Positions 1 through 7,902 of a DNA stretch of 51,266 nt are shown piece after piece. The notes under the pieces were generated by a model that was not told the origin of the DNA, ran no database searches, and was given only the letters and a program-made list of their open reading frames with translations. This DNA is from an uncultured Oscillibacter sp. (GTDB taxonomy: Bacteria > Bacillota > Clostridia > Oscillospirales > Oscillospiraceae), in NCBI GenBank assembly GCA_910588005.1, contig CAJUQM010000017.1:1-51266 (forward strand). Direction: 5' to 3'. Positions within the stretch are counted from its first letter, which is position 1; every line of letters starts with the position of its first letter. A program made the position numbers and the translations under genes.

Positions 1-251
1 CCTTCGCAGTCTCCCAAGCTTTCGTCCCGCCCGACAGCTTTGTTAGATTACCAAAAGACGCCGGGAAAGTCAACCCCCTTCTTTCCAATTTGTGTATTTT
101 TTCTTCTTTCTTCTGCTTTCTTCATCATTTTTCCTTTCAATGCCGCAGAATCACTAATATTTTTAATAATAATCATTATCTGTACTTATGGATTTTCCCC
201 CACTTTGATGTACCTGTCCGTCATTTTCACAGTTCCTGCCTCTTCATTTGC
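1..251. other. Noncoding stretch at window start
   Basis: No credible gene is seen before the degV terminator. The segment is AT-rich from about 80 to 250. Open frames through it continue as antisense shadows of degV and lack a ribosome-binding site, so they were not called. A gene may lie to the left of the window. Confidence 0.5.
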
Positions 252-287
252 AAAAAGACGGCGGCATTCCATCCAGGAACGCCGCCA
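252..287 (-). terminator. Rho-independent terminator of degV
   Basis: Read on the minus strand, an 11-bp stem (GGCGGCGTTCC pairing with GGAATGCCGCC, loop TGGAT) is followed by GTCTTTTTG. It lies about 15 bases past the degV stop codon. Confidence 0.85.
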
Positions 288-300
288 CACAGATCAAATT

Positions 301-1176
301 TTACCGGTGCTCCGCCAGAAAAAACAGCGCCATCAGTCCTGGCCCCGTGTGGGCGCCAATGATTGGCCCCAAGTCGACAATCAGCACCTCTTTGGGATGA
401 AACTCCGCCAAAATACTCTCCCGCAGACTCTCCGCCTCCTCCCGGCAACAGGCCTGGCTGATCATCATCGTCTGGTCCTCCGGATGGATCACCGTCTCCC
501 GCAGCCGTTTCACCAGGGCCGCCAGAGCGGCTTTGCGCCCCCGCACCTTCTCTGTGGGGATCAAATGTCCTTCGTCGTCTACATGGAGTATCGGTTTGAT
601 ATTCAGCATCGCCCCCACGGCCGCCGCAGTAGGAGAAATCCGTCCGCCCCGCTTTAAATAGGTCAAGTCATCCACAGTAAACCAGTGGGCCATATGGAGC
701 TTTGCTTCTTCCACAAAATCCCGCACCTCTTCAATAGAGGCCCCAGCCTTCTGTCTCCGGCCCGCCAGAAGCACCAGCAGTCCCTGTCCGGCAGAGGCCG
801 CCAGAGTATCTACTGTATAGATTTTCCGCTCCGGATACTTCTCCTGCAGCTCACTGGCGGCAATGGCACATGCATCACGGGTACTGGAGAGAGAAGAGGA
901 AAAACACAGGAACAGCACATCCAATCCCCGCCGCAGATGCACCTCCATCCCATCCGTCAGCTCCGCCACATTGGCGGCAGCCGTCACCGCAACAGCGCCG
1001 CCGCGCATCCGCTCATAAAATTCCGGAATAGGCATCTCCCTCCCGTCGGGATAGTGGGGATAATTCTTTCCCTCTATAGTAAAGTTCAGCGGCAGCACCT
1101 CCGCACCGGCCTGAGCCACCAGCTCCGGCGTCAGATCACAGGAGGACTCCGTCAAAATCACATAGGACTGGCTCAT
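301..1176 (-). CDS. DegV family fatty-acid-binding protein
   Basis: A 291-residue cytosolic protein of the DegV family, the usual length. Family members hold a single fatty acid between two domains and, as FakB, present it to the FakA kinase. The N-terminal lobe has the T-E-S-S-C-D-L segment (9-15). Ser/Thr-rich FSSSLSSTRDA lies at 92-102, a conserved RGGRIS at 176-181, and G-A-H-T-G-P-G at 274-280, all typical DegV positions. The start ATG has AAAGGAAG upstream. It is followed by its own terminator. No fakA partner is in the window, so lipid handling is inferred from family membership only. Confidence 0.9.
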   Translation of the reverse strand: MSQSYVILTESSCDLTPELVAQAGAEVLPLNFTIEGKNYPHYPDGREMPIPEFYERMRGGAVAVTAAANVAELTDGMEVHLRRGLDVLFLCFSSSLSSTRDACAIAASELQEKYPERKIYTVDTLAASAGQGLLVLLAGRRQKAGASIEEVRDFVEEAKLHMAHWFTVDDLTYLKRGGRISPTAAAVGAMLNIKPILHVDDEGHLIPTEKVRGRKAALAALVKRLRETVIHPEDQTMMISQACCREEAESLRESILAEFHPKEVLIVDLGPIIGAHTGPGLMALFFLAEHR

Positions 1177-1309
1177 TGCGACGCTTCCTTTCGGATTTGT
1201 TTTTCATAATCATAACACAGATTTTTCATTCTTTCTATATAAAATTTTCACAATCATATTTTTAAACAGAATCCAAACGTCCTCAAAATAGTAATATTGT
1301 AATAGTATA

Positions 1310-1335
1310 AGGAGAGGTCCCTCAGGACCTCTCCT
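1310..1335 (-). terminator. Hairpin after spoVFB, possible terminator
   Basis: A perfect 11-bp stem, AGGAGAGGTCC with GGACCTCTCCT around a 4-base loop, lies 10 bases past the spoVFB stop. The downstream tract on the minus strand is A/T-rich (TATACTATT) rather than a clean U run, so termination strength is uncertain. Confidence 0.5.
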
Positions 1336-1345
1336 CTCTATTTTC

Positions 1346-1921
1346 TCATCGCAGCAAAACCGGCTGCAGCTGCTCGCCCCGCAGGGCGGCATCCACCGTC
1401 TCCGGAATTTTCCCAAAATCCGCCACCAGGGAACAGGGCTTTGCCGCCGCGTTGTCCTGTCCGAAGGGCACAAAGTAATAGTTTTTTCGCACCAGCAGTT
1501 CGCCGATATTTCTGGCTCCAGCCGCCAGGCCATCGTTGCTGGACACCGCCACCACCACCGGCCGGCCATTGCGCAAATGGGACTTGGCCGCCATGGTAAC
1601 GGCGGTATCGGCGATACCATTTGCCAGCTTGGCGATGGTGTTGCCGGTAGCCGGCGCGATCACCAGCACATCCAGCAGCTTTTTAGGGCCAATGGGTTCC
1701 ACCGACGGAATGTCGCATAAAACCTCCTGCCCTGTTAAGTCCTCCAGCTGCTCCAGCAGATCCTCTGAGTCGCCGAAGCGGGTGTCCGTAAAGGCGGAGG
1801 TCTCTGAGACGATGGGCACCACCGTCTCATAAACCGCCGTCAGCTGTTCCAGTGCCTTGAGCACCTGCTCGTGTGTGCAAAAGGACCCGCTCACCGCAAA
1901 TCCGACGCGTTCCGTTCTCAC
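1346..1921 (-). CDS. spoVFB: Dipicolinate synthase subunit B
   Basis: The 191-residue flavoprotein-like subunit of dipicolinate synthase, which converts a lysine-pathway dihydrodipicolinate intermediate to pyridine-2,6-dicarboxylate in the mother cell. A Rossmann-type N-terminus (VGFAVSGSF, 6-14) and the flavoprotein-like APATGNTIAKLANGIAD (89-105) identify the family. Its ATG overlaps the end of spoVFA by 4 bases, indicating translational coupling. In Bacillus subtilis the pair sits in a sigma-K operon with asd, dapG and dapA. Here those genes are absent next to it and the operon ends at this gene. Assignment is strong because both subunits are adjacent and in the expected order. Confidence 0.93.
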   Translation of the reverse strand: MRTERVGFAVSGSFCTHEQVLKALEQLTAVYETVVPIVSETSAFTDTRFGDSEDLLEQLEDLTGQEVLCDIPSVEPIGPKKLLDVLVIAPATGNTIAKLANGIADTAVTMAAKSHLRNGRPVVVAVSSNDGLAAGARNIGELLVRKNYYFVPFGQDNAAAKPCSLVADFGKIPETVDAALRGEQLQPVLLR

Positions 1922-2772
1922 GCAGGGTCACCCCGTTCTTCCAATAGGATGTAGTACACCGCGTCCCGGATCACCGCCGCCGCCGTGCGGGGCATCAGCC
2001 GCCCCGGCAGAGACCTGGCCCAGACATTGGGCAGGCCCAAGCTCTCCGCCGCCGCCAGGTCAATTCCCTGAACGGACGCCAAATCCACACACAGGCATCC
2101 GGCGGGCAGCTGCTCCAGCAGCACCCGGCCCAGGACGGGTGAGGGGACGGTGTTGAACACCGCGCCGAAACCGGACAGTTTCCCGTCCAGCTTCCCGGTC
2201 TCCAGCGCCTGCCATCCGTAGGCCCGAATCCAGGCCAAGTCCACCGGGCGGCGGGCGGCGGCAGCCACGCGGGCACCCAATCCGTGGAGCCGGTGGCACA
2301 GAAGTTTACCGATACGGCCAAAACCAAGCACCAGGCATTCCATACCCAAAAGTGTCTCGTCCAGCCGCTCCATGGCCACTTGAATGGCAGCCTCCGCCGT
2401 GGCAGCGGCGTTGGCCACCGTCAGCTCCTCCCGGAGAAAATAGTCCTCCAGAGCCAAACCGTAGTCCGCGGCCTCCTGGCGCTGCTCCGGCTTTACCTGC
2501 CCCGCCAGCACACGCTGGGCAGGACGCAGCCTGCGAAACAGGCTTCTGGTGGGCACAGGCCCTTCCTCGCAGTTCAGCACACCGTCACCCCTGCACAACG
2601 GCAGAGGCAGGATGACCACATCCGCCCCAGCGGCCTGCTCCAGCCCCGACGCACCCACGGGCTTCCAGGTATTTAATCCGTAAGTATGGACGGTGTTCCC
2701 GTCCGCGGCCAGCAGATGGCTCAGCTCCGCCTGCCGCCGGTCGCCTCCGATCAGGCCAAAGGTCTTCTCCAT
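1918..2772 (-). CDS. spoVFA: Dipicolinate synthase subunit A
   Basis: A 284-residue NAD(P)-dependent subunit of dipicolinate synthase. It has an N-terminal FGLIGGDRR segment (5-13) and a second nucleotide-binding Rossmann motif, VLGFGRIGK (148-156), as in the family. With SpoVFB it supplies the calcium chelator of the spore core. The ATG has a strong GAGGGGGAG Shine-Dalgarno about 6 bases upstream. The 52-base gap to the preceding lipoprotein gene holds a candidate sigma-K promoter whose predicted start lies just ahead of the ribosome site. This suggests late mother-cell expression independent of the upstream gene. Confidence 0.93.
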   Translation of the reverse strand: MEKTFGLIGGDRRQAELSHLLAADGNTVHTYGLNTWKPVGASGLEQAAGADVVILPLPLCRGDGVLNCEEGPVPTRSLFRRLRPAQRVLAGQVKPEQRQEAADYGLALEDYFLREELTVANAAATAEAAIQVAMERLDETLLGMECLVLGFGRIGKLLCHRLHGLGARVAAAARRPVDLAWIRAYGWQALETGKLDGKLSGFGAVFNTVPSPVLGRVLLEQLPAGCLCVDLASVQGIDLAAAESLGLPNVWARSLPGRLMPRTAAAVIRDAVYYILLEERGDPA

Positions 2773-2791
2773 CCGGCACTCCCCCTCGCCC

Positions 2792-2820
2792 TATGGTATG
2801 GCGGAAGGCGGCAGTTGGTG
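2792..2820 (-). promoter_or_regulatory. Candidate sigma-K promoter for spoVFAB
   Basis: On the minus strand the -10 region reads CATACCATA, matching the sigma-K form CATAnnnTA. An AC (within CACC) lies 17 bases upstream, as in the sigma-K -35. The predicted transcript would start about 14 bases before the spoVFA ATG. spoVF is a known sigma-K target in Bacillus subtilis; that this promoter works here is inference. Confidence 0.5.
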
Positions 2821-2824
2821 ATAC

Positions 2825-3994
2825 TCAATTCAGGGTCTCCCACTCCACAAGAGGAACGGATGCATCAAAGGCCGCTGTGTATTGATAGCACAGGTTCTCC
2901 CGAAAGGACAACCGCCAGACGCCGCCGTCGATCCCCTCCTCCAGGTACCACGGGTCGAAAAAGACGCCGTCCGCGCTCACATCCGTCCTGCCTACATAGC
3001 TCAGGCAATAGGCGTACACCGTCCCCTCCTGCTCGCTGAACACCACAAAATAGCCGCTTTGAATATAATCGCCCGCGTCGTGCTCCACATACAGCACACA
3101 CTCCCGCTGTCCGTCCCCGTCCAAGTCCACCCAGGCCCGCCGCCGAGGAACCAGGGGCCTTTCCGCGTACTCTGTGATACCGCCGGGCTGCAGATCGTCC
3201 GCCAGCGTGGTCCAGCCCGCATCGCCGCCATAGCCGTCGCCGGAGACGGCGCAGAACGGCGCCCCGTCCTCCAGCGACGCCAGAATCAGGGACCGGGCCG
3301 CGCCGTCCCGCTCCAAATCCAATTCCGCCGCCGCTCTCTCCTCGCCGTAGTCATAGATGGGCAGGGTCAGGGGCGTGTGCTCCGGCCACTCCGCCATGGT
3401 GCAGCAGCCCCGGATATACGCCGCCCCCGGCATCACATTCTCCATACGGCAGGTCAAATCAAATAGCTGTTCCGCCGTGTCGGTCTCATAGAGGTACTCC
3501 CCCTGGCGAAGCTCTCCGTCCTCCAGGGTAAGCCGGTACACAAAAACCGGTCCCTTGGGCGTCTCCCGCACGATGATCCCCGGCTCATCCGGGCTGGTGA
3601 AGAAGGAGATGTACCGGCTCTCCCGCCTGCCCACCTCCGTAACCTCCCCGTCCCGGACGGTGTAAAAGCAGGTGTCCCAGCTGTCCCACCCGAAGCGGAT
3701 TACCAGCTCCGGCACGCCGTCCCAATCCAAGTCATAGAGGAAGTACTCCTTGCTGAGATTGTCCACCTGGATCGAGTACTCGTTGGGATCATAGTCCGGC
3801 CGGTCCATATTCAGCACCGCCCTCTCCTCCTCGCAGAGGTCCTCCAGGAACTTCACATAGGCCTCCCGCCAGTCCTTCTCCGGCCCAGCCACCCGCGCCG
3901 GCGGGGCCTCCGTCTCCGCCCTCTCCTCCGCCGGAGACCCGCCGCAGCCGCTCAGCAGCAGGCAAAGCAGAACTCCCAAAACAATCTTCCGCAT
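2825..3994 (-). CDS. Lipoprotein with Asp-rich repeat motifs
   Basis: A 389-residue exported lipoprotein of unknown function. The N-terminus is a short signal peptide with lipobox L-S-G-C (Cys17), followed by an acidic Ala/Glu/Pro linker. Two segments, YDLDWDGVPELVI (87-99) and VDLDGDGQRECVL (289-301), carry the D-x-D-x-D-G pattern of FG-GAP/VCBS-like or calcium-binding loops, each followed by a beta strand. This suggests a repeated beta-structured ectodomain. The start has GGAAGTGA upstream. An imperfect 9-bp inverted repeat (CATACTGAG / CTCGGTATG) lies ahead of the gene. It sits between cca and the spoVF operon, so a sporulation role is possible but not shown. Confidence 0.75.
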   Translation of the reverse strand: MRKIVLGVLLCLLLSGCGGSPAEERAETEAPPARVAGPEKDWREAYVKFLEDLCEEERAVLNMDRPDYDPNEYSIQVDNLSKEYFLYDLDWDGVPELVIRFGWDSWDTCFYTVRDGEVTEVGRRESRYISFFTSPDEPGIIVRETPKGPVFVYRLTLEDGELRQGEYLYETDTAEQLFDLTCRMENVMPGAAYIRGCCTMAEWPEHTPLTLPIYDYGEERAAAELDLERDGAARSLILASLEDGAPFCAVSGDGYGGDAGWTTLADDLQPGGITEYAERPLVPRRRAWVDLDGDGQRECVLYVEHDAGDYIQSGYFVVFSEQEGTVYAYCLSYVGRTDVSADGVFFDPWYLEEGIDGGVWRLSFRENLCYQYTAAFDASVPLVEWETLN

Positions 3995-4092
3995 AAAAAA
4001 TCACTTCCATACCGAGATGTTGATATTCTCAGTATGGATGCGTTCCCCGGTTTTTTCAACAACAAATCTGTGACAACTAAGATACAAATCAG

Positions 4093-5424
4093 CTACGATT
4101 TGATGACAAATCTCAACAGGGACTCCCGCTCGTTGGGCAGCTCACCGTCCACCACCTTATTCAAAAGTTCCTTCAGAACCCGGCCCACGTCAGGTCCCCG
4201 AAATCCCAAGTCCAGCAGGTCATTTCCGTTTACCGCCAGCTGCCGCAGGGAAACGCAGGCGTCCTCTGCCAACAGGCGGTCCAGGATGGCCTCCCCCTTG
4301 CGGATCTCCAGCTGGCGGCCGTGGTAGGCGGGGGCCTGGGCCAGGTTGTCCGCCCGTTTCAGTGCCAGCAGCAGCCGTAATTCCTCCTTCCCCAGCAGCC
4401 GCAGTGCCCGGCGGACGCCCCTGTCCGTCCTGGGGATCTCCCGGTCATGCCACCGGATCAGACGCACCACCCGCTCCCGAAACTCATTGGAAAATTTCAG
4501 CCGCCGGAGCATCTCCTCCGCCAGATGGCAGCTGGCGGAGGCATGACCGTAAAAGTGACCCACGCCGTTTTCATCCAAAGTAAACGTTGGAGGCTTTCCG
4601 ATGTCGTGAAGCAGAGCGGCATACCGCAGCGCAGGGTCGCCCTCCGCCTCCTTCAGGGCGTGGAGGGTGTGCTCCCACACGTCGTAGCAGTGGTGGATAT
4701 TCCGCTGGTCAAAGCCCACCATGGGCAGAAGCTCCGGCCAAAATACCCCTATCACCTCCGGGTATGCCCGCAGCACCTCCGCCGCCCACGGACCCCGCAG
4801 CAGTTTTGTCAGCTCCGCTTGAATCCGCTCCGCGGCGATGTCCTTCAGCAGCGCCCGGTTCCGGCGGATGGCCGCCGCCGTGGCCGGTTCGATCTCCGCC
4901 CCCAGCACCGCCGCAAACCGCAGTCCCCGCAAAATCCGCAGGGCGTCCTCCTGAACCCGCCGGGCCGCCTCCCCCACGCAGCGCAGAACGCCTCTCTCCA
5001 GATCCCCCCGCCCGTCAAAAGGGTCCCTCAGCTCTCTCCGCAGGTTCAGCGCCATGGCGTTGAACGTAAAGTCCCGCCGTGCGAGATCCTCCTCCAGGCT
5101 GCGGGTAAACGACACTGTCTCCGGCCGGCGGTGGTCGCAATACTCCCCGTCAACCCGGTAGGTCGTAATCTCCACCGGCCTGTCCCCCGTCCTTACGGTG
5201 ACGGTGCCGTGTTTCAGTCCCGTGGGCGCCGCGCGTCCTTCAAACACCGCCATGGTCTCTTCCGGCAGGGCGGAGGTGGCCACGTCCCAATCCTCCGGCT
5301 CACGATTCGCCAGCATATCCCGCACGCAGCCGCCCACGCACCAGGCCTCATATCCCGCCCTTTCCAGGGTGTGCAGGATCTCCTGAACTCCCTCCGGTAT
5401 TTCCCACATGACATGCACCGCCAT
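4093..5424 (-). CDS. cca: CCA tRNA nucleotidyltransferase
   Basis: A 443-residue class II CCA-adding enzyme that builds or repairs the 3' CCA end of tRNAs using CTP and ATP. The nucleotidyltransferase head has GGCVRD (31-36) and the catalytic DWD (45-47). The nucleotide-recognition segment EEDLARRDFTFNAMA lies at 111-125. A C-terminal HD phosphohydrolase-like domain is visible, with His252 in VWEHTL and LLHDIGKP at 271-278. Length and order of domains are normal for Clostridia. It is monocistronic as far as can be seen. Confidence 0.95.
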   Translation of the reverse strand: MAVHVMWEIPEGVQEILHTLERAGYEAWCVGGCVRDMLANREPEDWDVATSALPEETMAVFEGRAAPTGLKHGTVTVRTGDRPVEITTYRVDGEYCDHRRPETVSFTRSLEEDLARRDFTFNAMALNLRRELRDPFDGRGDLERGVLRCVGEAARRVQEDALRILRGLRFAAVLGAEIEPATAAAIRRNRALLKDIAAERIQAELTKLLRGPWAAEVLRAYPEVIGVFWPELLPMVGFDQRNIHHCYDVWEHTLHALKEAEGDPALRYAALLHDIGKPPTFTLDENGVGHFYGHASASCHLAEEMLRRLKFSNEFRERVVRLIRWHDREIPRTDRGVRRALRLLGKEELRLLLALKRADNLAQAPAYHGRQLEIRKGEAILDRLLAEDACVSLRQLAVNGNDLLDLGFRGPDVGRVLKELLNKVVDGELPNERESLLRFVIKS

Positions 5425-5849
5425 CCCTGTTCAAGATAAATGTTGTGATACGCCTCGTTCAAGCTCCCTCGTCGAAATACCGGCACCGGTAGTTATCCCC
5501 CCCTCGATAACCGCCCGATAAATAGGAGATTAACGTTTTCCGGCTTTCATAAATTCCGTTAACTTCTCCACGTCATCAAAGTCATCGTAATCTCCGCGAA
5601 TTCCTCCACGGTGATCTGCGGCTCCTCTTTTTTCTGCTCCGATTCTATCACGGCCAACCCTGCGCTTCAAGCCGCAATTGGCGGAACCGGCAAAGTTCTG
5701 GCCGGCAATACCGCCTCAAAAGAGATGCGCCGCCTTTTTTATTGCAATTTTCACCGCGCTGTACTATAATGATTTGCCAATGATCTGATTATATACCGCT
5801 TTCGGCCTCCCCGCAGCGGAAAAGCGGCCCGGAAAGGAAGTCCGTTTTC
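5425..5849. other. Noncoding gap upstream of murC with possible gene remnant
   Basis: The 425-base gap carries the murC promoter at its right end. On the minus strand, 5559-5651 holds a 30-codon frame with a GTG start and a Glu-rich coding-like segment (EEPQITVEEFAEI). In another minus frame, an overlapping open stretch ends DYDDFDDVEKLTEFMKAGKR before a TAA at about 5530. Both look like parts of one former gene joined by a frameshift. No start or ribosome site supports an intact product. Nothing else is recognised. Confidence 0.3.
5742..5770 (+). promoter_or_regulatory. Sigma-A promoter of murC
   Basis: TTGCAA (5742-5747), a 17-base spacer and a perfect TATAAT (5765-5770) lie about 80 bases before the murC start. 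Confidence 0.8.
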
Positions 5850-7229
5850 ATGATGAACAACCCCAATCCCATCGGCGATTATCTCCTCCCCGGCAAAAAG
5901 GCCCATTTAGTGGGCATCGGCGGCGTATCCATGTGCCCTTTGGCGGAGGTCCTCCAGGGTATGGGCCTCCAAATCCAAGGTTCCGACATGTCTGAGAGCG
6001 ATACGGTCCGGCGCCTGCGGTCCCTGGGAGTCACGGTGGCCATCGGCCACAACGCGGAGAACTTGGGAGACTGTGATCTGGTAATCCGGACCGCCGCCGT
6101 TCACGACGGCAACCCAGAGATCGCCGGAGCCATAGCCCGGGGCATCCCCGTCTATGAGCGGGCCCAGGCCTGGGGAGCCATTATGCGCCGCTACCCCAAC
6201 GCCCTCTGCGTCTCCGGCACCCATGGAAAAACCACCACAACCTCCATGTGCACCCACATCTTTATGGCCGCAGAAACAGATCCCACGGTGATGATCGGCG
6301 GCACGCTGCCTCTGCTGCGCTCCGGCTACCGGGTGGGCAAGGGAGATACCATCATTCTGGAGTCCTGCGAGTACTGCAACAGCTTTTTGAGCTTCTTCCC
6401 CACAGTGGCGGTCATCCTCAACGTGGAGGCCGATCATCTGGACTTCTTCAAGGACCTGCAGGACATCCAGAACTCTTTCCGCCGCTTCGCGGAGCTGGTT
6501 CCCCCTGGCGGCAGCGTCATCGTCAACGCGGACAACGCCGGAGCCAGAGAGGCAGCCCAAGGCCTGAACGCCTTCACCTTCGGCCTGGAGACGGAGGCGG
6601 AGTGCACCGCCATGAACCTTCACGAGGACAGGGGCCGTCCCGATTTTGACATCTATGTCCGCGGCGAATTCTACGCCCATGCGGCCTTGGGTGTCTACGG
6701 GCGGCACAACGTATCCAACGCCCTGGCCGCCGCCGCCGCCGCTTATGTGCTGGGCCTTCCCGGCAAGGCCGTGGAGGAGGGCCTTGCCGCCTTCGCCGGA
6801 GCGGGCCGGCGTTTTGAGCACAAGGGAACCTTTAACGGCGCCGAGGTCTACGACGACTACGCCCACCACCCCGATGAACTCCACGCCCTGCTGTCCACCG
6901 CCAAAGGGCTTGGATACAAGCGCCTGATCGTGGCCTTCCAACCCCACACCTACTCCCGCACCTCCAAATTTTTCGACCGGTTTGTGGAGGAGTTAAAACT
7001 GCCTGACGCGGTCATTCTGGCGGAGATCTTTGCCGCCAGGGAGCAGAACACCCAGGGCATCTCCTCCGCCGACCTGTGCCGCAACATCCCCGGGGCGGTG
7101 TACTGCTCCACCCTGGATAAAGTGGCGGACCGGCTCCGTCAAGCAGCCCGCCCCGGAGACTTAATTCTCACCGTGGGCGCCGGAGACATCTACCGCGCCG
7201 GTGAAAAACTCCTGGAAAGGGACGTGTGA
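5850..7229 (+). CDS. murC: UDP-N-acetylmuramate--L-alanine ligase
   Basis: A 459-residue Mur ligase that adds L-alanine to UDP-MurNAc in cytoplasmic peptidoglycan precursor synthesis. The UDP-binding N-domain shows GIGGVSM (22-28). The ATP P-loop GTHGKTTT is at 123-130, ESCEY near 171-175, the G-x-H-N-x-x-N element at 284-290, and DDYAHHP at 335-341 in the C-domain. The end TVGAGDIYR is typical MurC. AGGAAG precedes the ATG. It stands outside any cell-division cluster and only four bases separate it from the next gene, so the two are probably co-transcribed. Mpl was considered, but the motif set fits MurC better. Confidence 0.95.
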   Translation: MMNNPNPIGDYLLPGKKAHLVGIGGVSMCPLAEVLQGMGLQIQGSDMSESDTVRRLRSLGVTVAIGHNAENLGDCDLVIRTAAVHDGNPEIAGAIARGIPVYERAQAWGAIMRRYPNALCVSGTHGKTTTTSMCTHIFMAAETDPTVMIGGTLPLLRSGYRVGKGDTIILESCEYCNSFLSFFPTVAVILNVEADHLDFFKDLQDIQNSFRRFAELVPPGGSVIVNADNAGAREAAQGLNAFTFGLETEAECTAMNLHEDRGRPDFDIYVRGEFYAHAALGVYGRHNVSNALAAAAAAYVLGLPGKAVEEGLAAFAGAGRRFEHKGTFNGAEVYDDYAHHPDELHALLSTAKGLGYKRLIVAFQPHTYSRTSKFFDRFVEELKLPDAVILAEIFAAREQNTQGISSADLCRNIPGAVYCSTLDKVADRLRQAARPGDLILTVGAGDIYRAGEKLLERDV

Positions 7230-7233
7230 CGCC

Positions 7234-7773
7234 ATGGAAATCTCCGCCCTGCACCGCAACACCCGCCCGGAGGGAGAGCTGCTCCCCCAGGAAGCGGCCG
7301 CCTTCTCCCTGCTGGAGGCGCTTGGCATCGATTATGACCGGGTCTCCAGCGAACCCGCCGACACCATGGAAAAGTGCGCCGCCGTCAGCGGCGTTCTGGG
7401 CGTGCCCATCTGCAAAAACCTCTTCCTCTGCAACCGGCAGAAGACCCAATTCTATCTGCTGTGTATGAGTCCCGGTAAGCCCTTTCACACCAAGGATCTC
7501 TCCCGTCAGATCGGCTCCGCCCGCCTCTCCTTCGCCCCAGAGGAGTTCCTCTGGGACCTGCTGCACTGCACCCCCGGCTCCGCCACCGTCTTAGGTCTCG
7601 CCAATGATTCTGCCCATCAAGTCCGGCTCTTGATGGAGCGGGAGGTCTATGAAGCGGAGTATCTCAGCTGCCATCCCTGCATCTGCACCAGCAGTCTGAA
7701 ACTGAGAACCACAGATATTTTGGAAAAATTTCTGCCCTACACAGGCCATGCCGTCACGGTGGTAGACCTGTAA
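7234..7773 (+). CDS. YbaK/ProX-type prolyl-tRNA editing domain protein
   Basis: A 179-residue free-standing aminoacyl-tRNA editing domain (YbaK/EbsC/PrdX superfamily), which hydrolyses mischarged tRNA such as Ala-tRNA(Pro). The conserved segments are VPICKNLFLCNRQKTQFYLL in the middle, the FHTKDLSRQIGSARLSFA stretch with its Lys, and GSATVLGLAND. ATG at 7234 is preferred to an in-frame GTG at 7201 because the GTG lies inside murC without a ribosome site, whereas GGAAAGGGA precedes the ATG. A short gap from murC suggests one operon. Specific substrate is not proven by sequence. Confidence 0.85.
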   Translation: MEISALHRNTRPEGELLPQEAAAFSLLEALGIDYDRVSSEPADTMEKCAAVSGVLGVPICKNLFLCNRQKTQFYLLCMSPGKPFHTKDLSRQIGSARLSFAPEEFLWDLLHCTPGSATVLGLANDSAHQVRLLMEREVYEAEYLSCHPCICTSSLKLRTTDILEKFLPYTGHAVTVVDL

Positions 7774-7801
7774 GCCGGCCGTATCTCCATTTTTCTAAAA
7801 A

Positions 7802-7886
7802 ACAGGGGCTGGACGCCCCACCGATGTCCCGGCGGCCGTTTCGGGCCGGAGGCACGGCGGGGGCATTCCAGCCCCTGTCTTTTTGC
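7802..7886. terminator. Bidirectional terminator between convergent genes
   Basis: ACAGGGGCTGGA (7802-7813) pairs perfectly with TCCAGCCCCTGT (7867-7878) around a GC-rich, further folded loop. A T run follows on the plus side and an A run precedes it, giving U tracts in both directions. It separates the editing-domain gene from the SLH-transglutaminase gene. Confidence 0.8.
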
Positions 7887-7902
7887 GCGTTTTTTACCAT
7901 TT

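Noticed and set aside
5907..6947. 346-codon open frame antisense to murC
   Set aside because: It lies wholly opposite a convincing murC, has no ribosome site, and its Gly/Val-rich sequence is typical of a GC-rich antisense shadow.
5850..7229. Mpl (murein peptide ligase) instead of MurC
   Set aside because: The motifs (GIGGVSM, GTHGKTTT, DDYAHHP and the C-terminal TVGAGDIYR) and the organism type fit MurC; Mpl is mainly a proteobacterial recycling enzyme.
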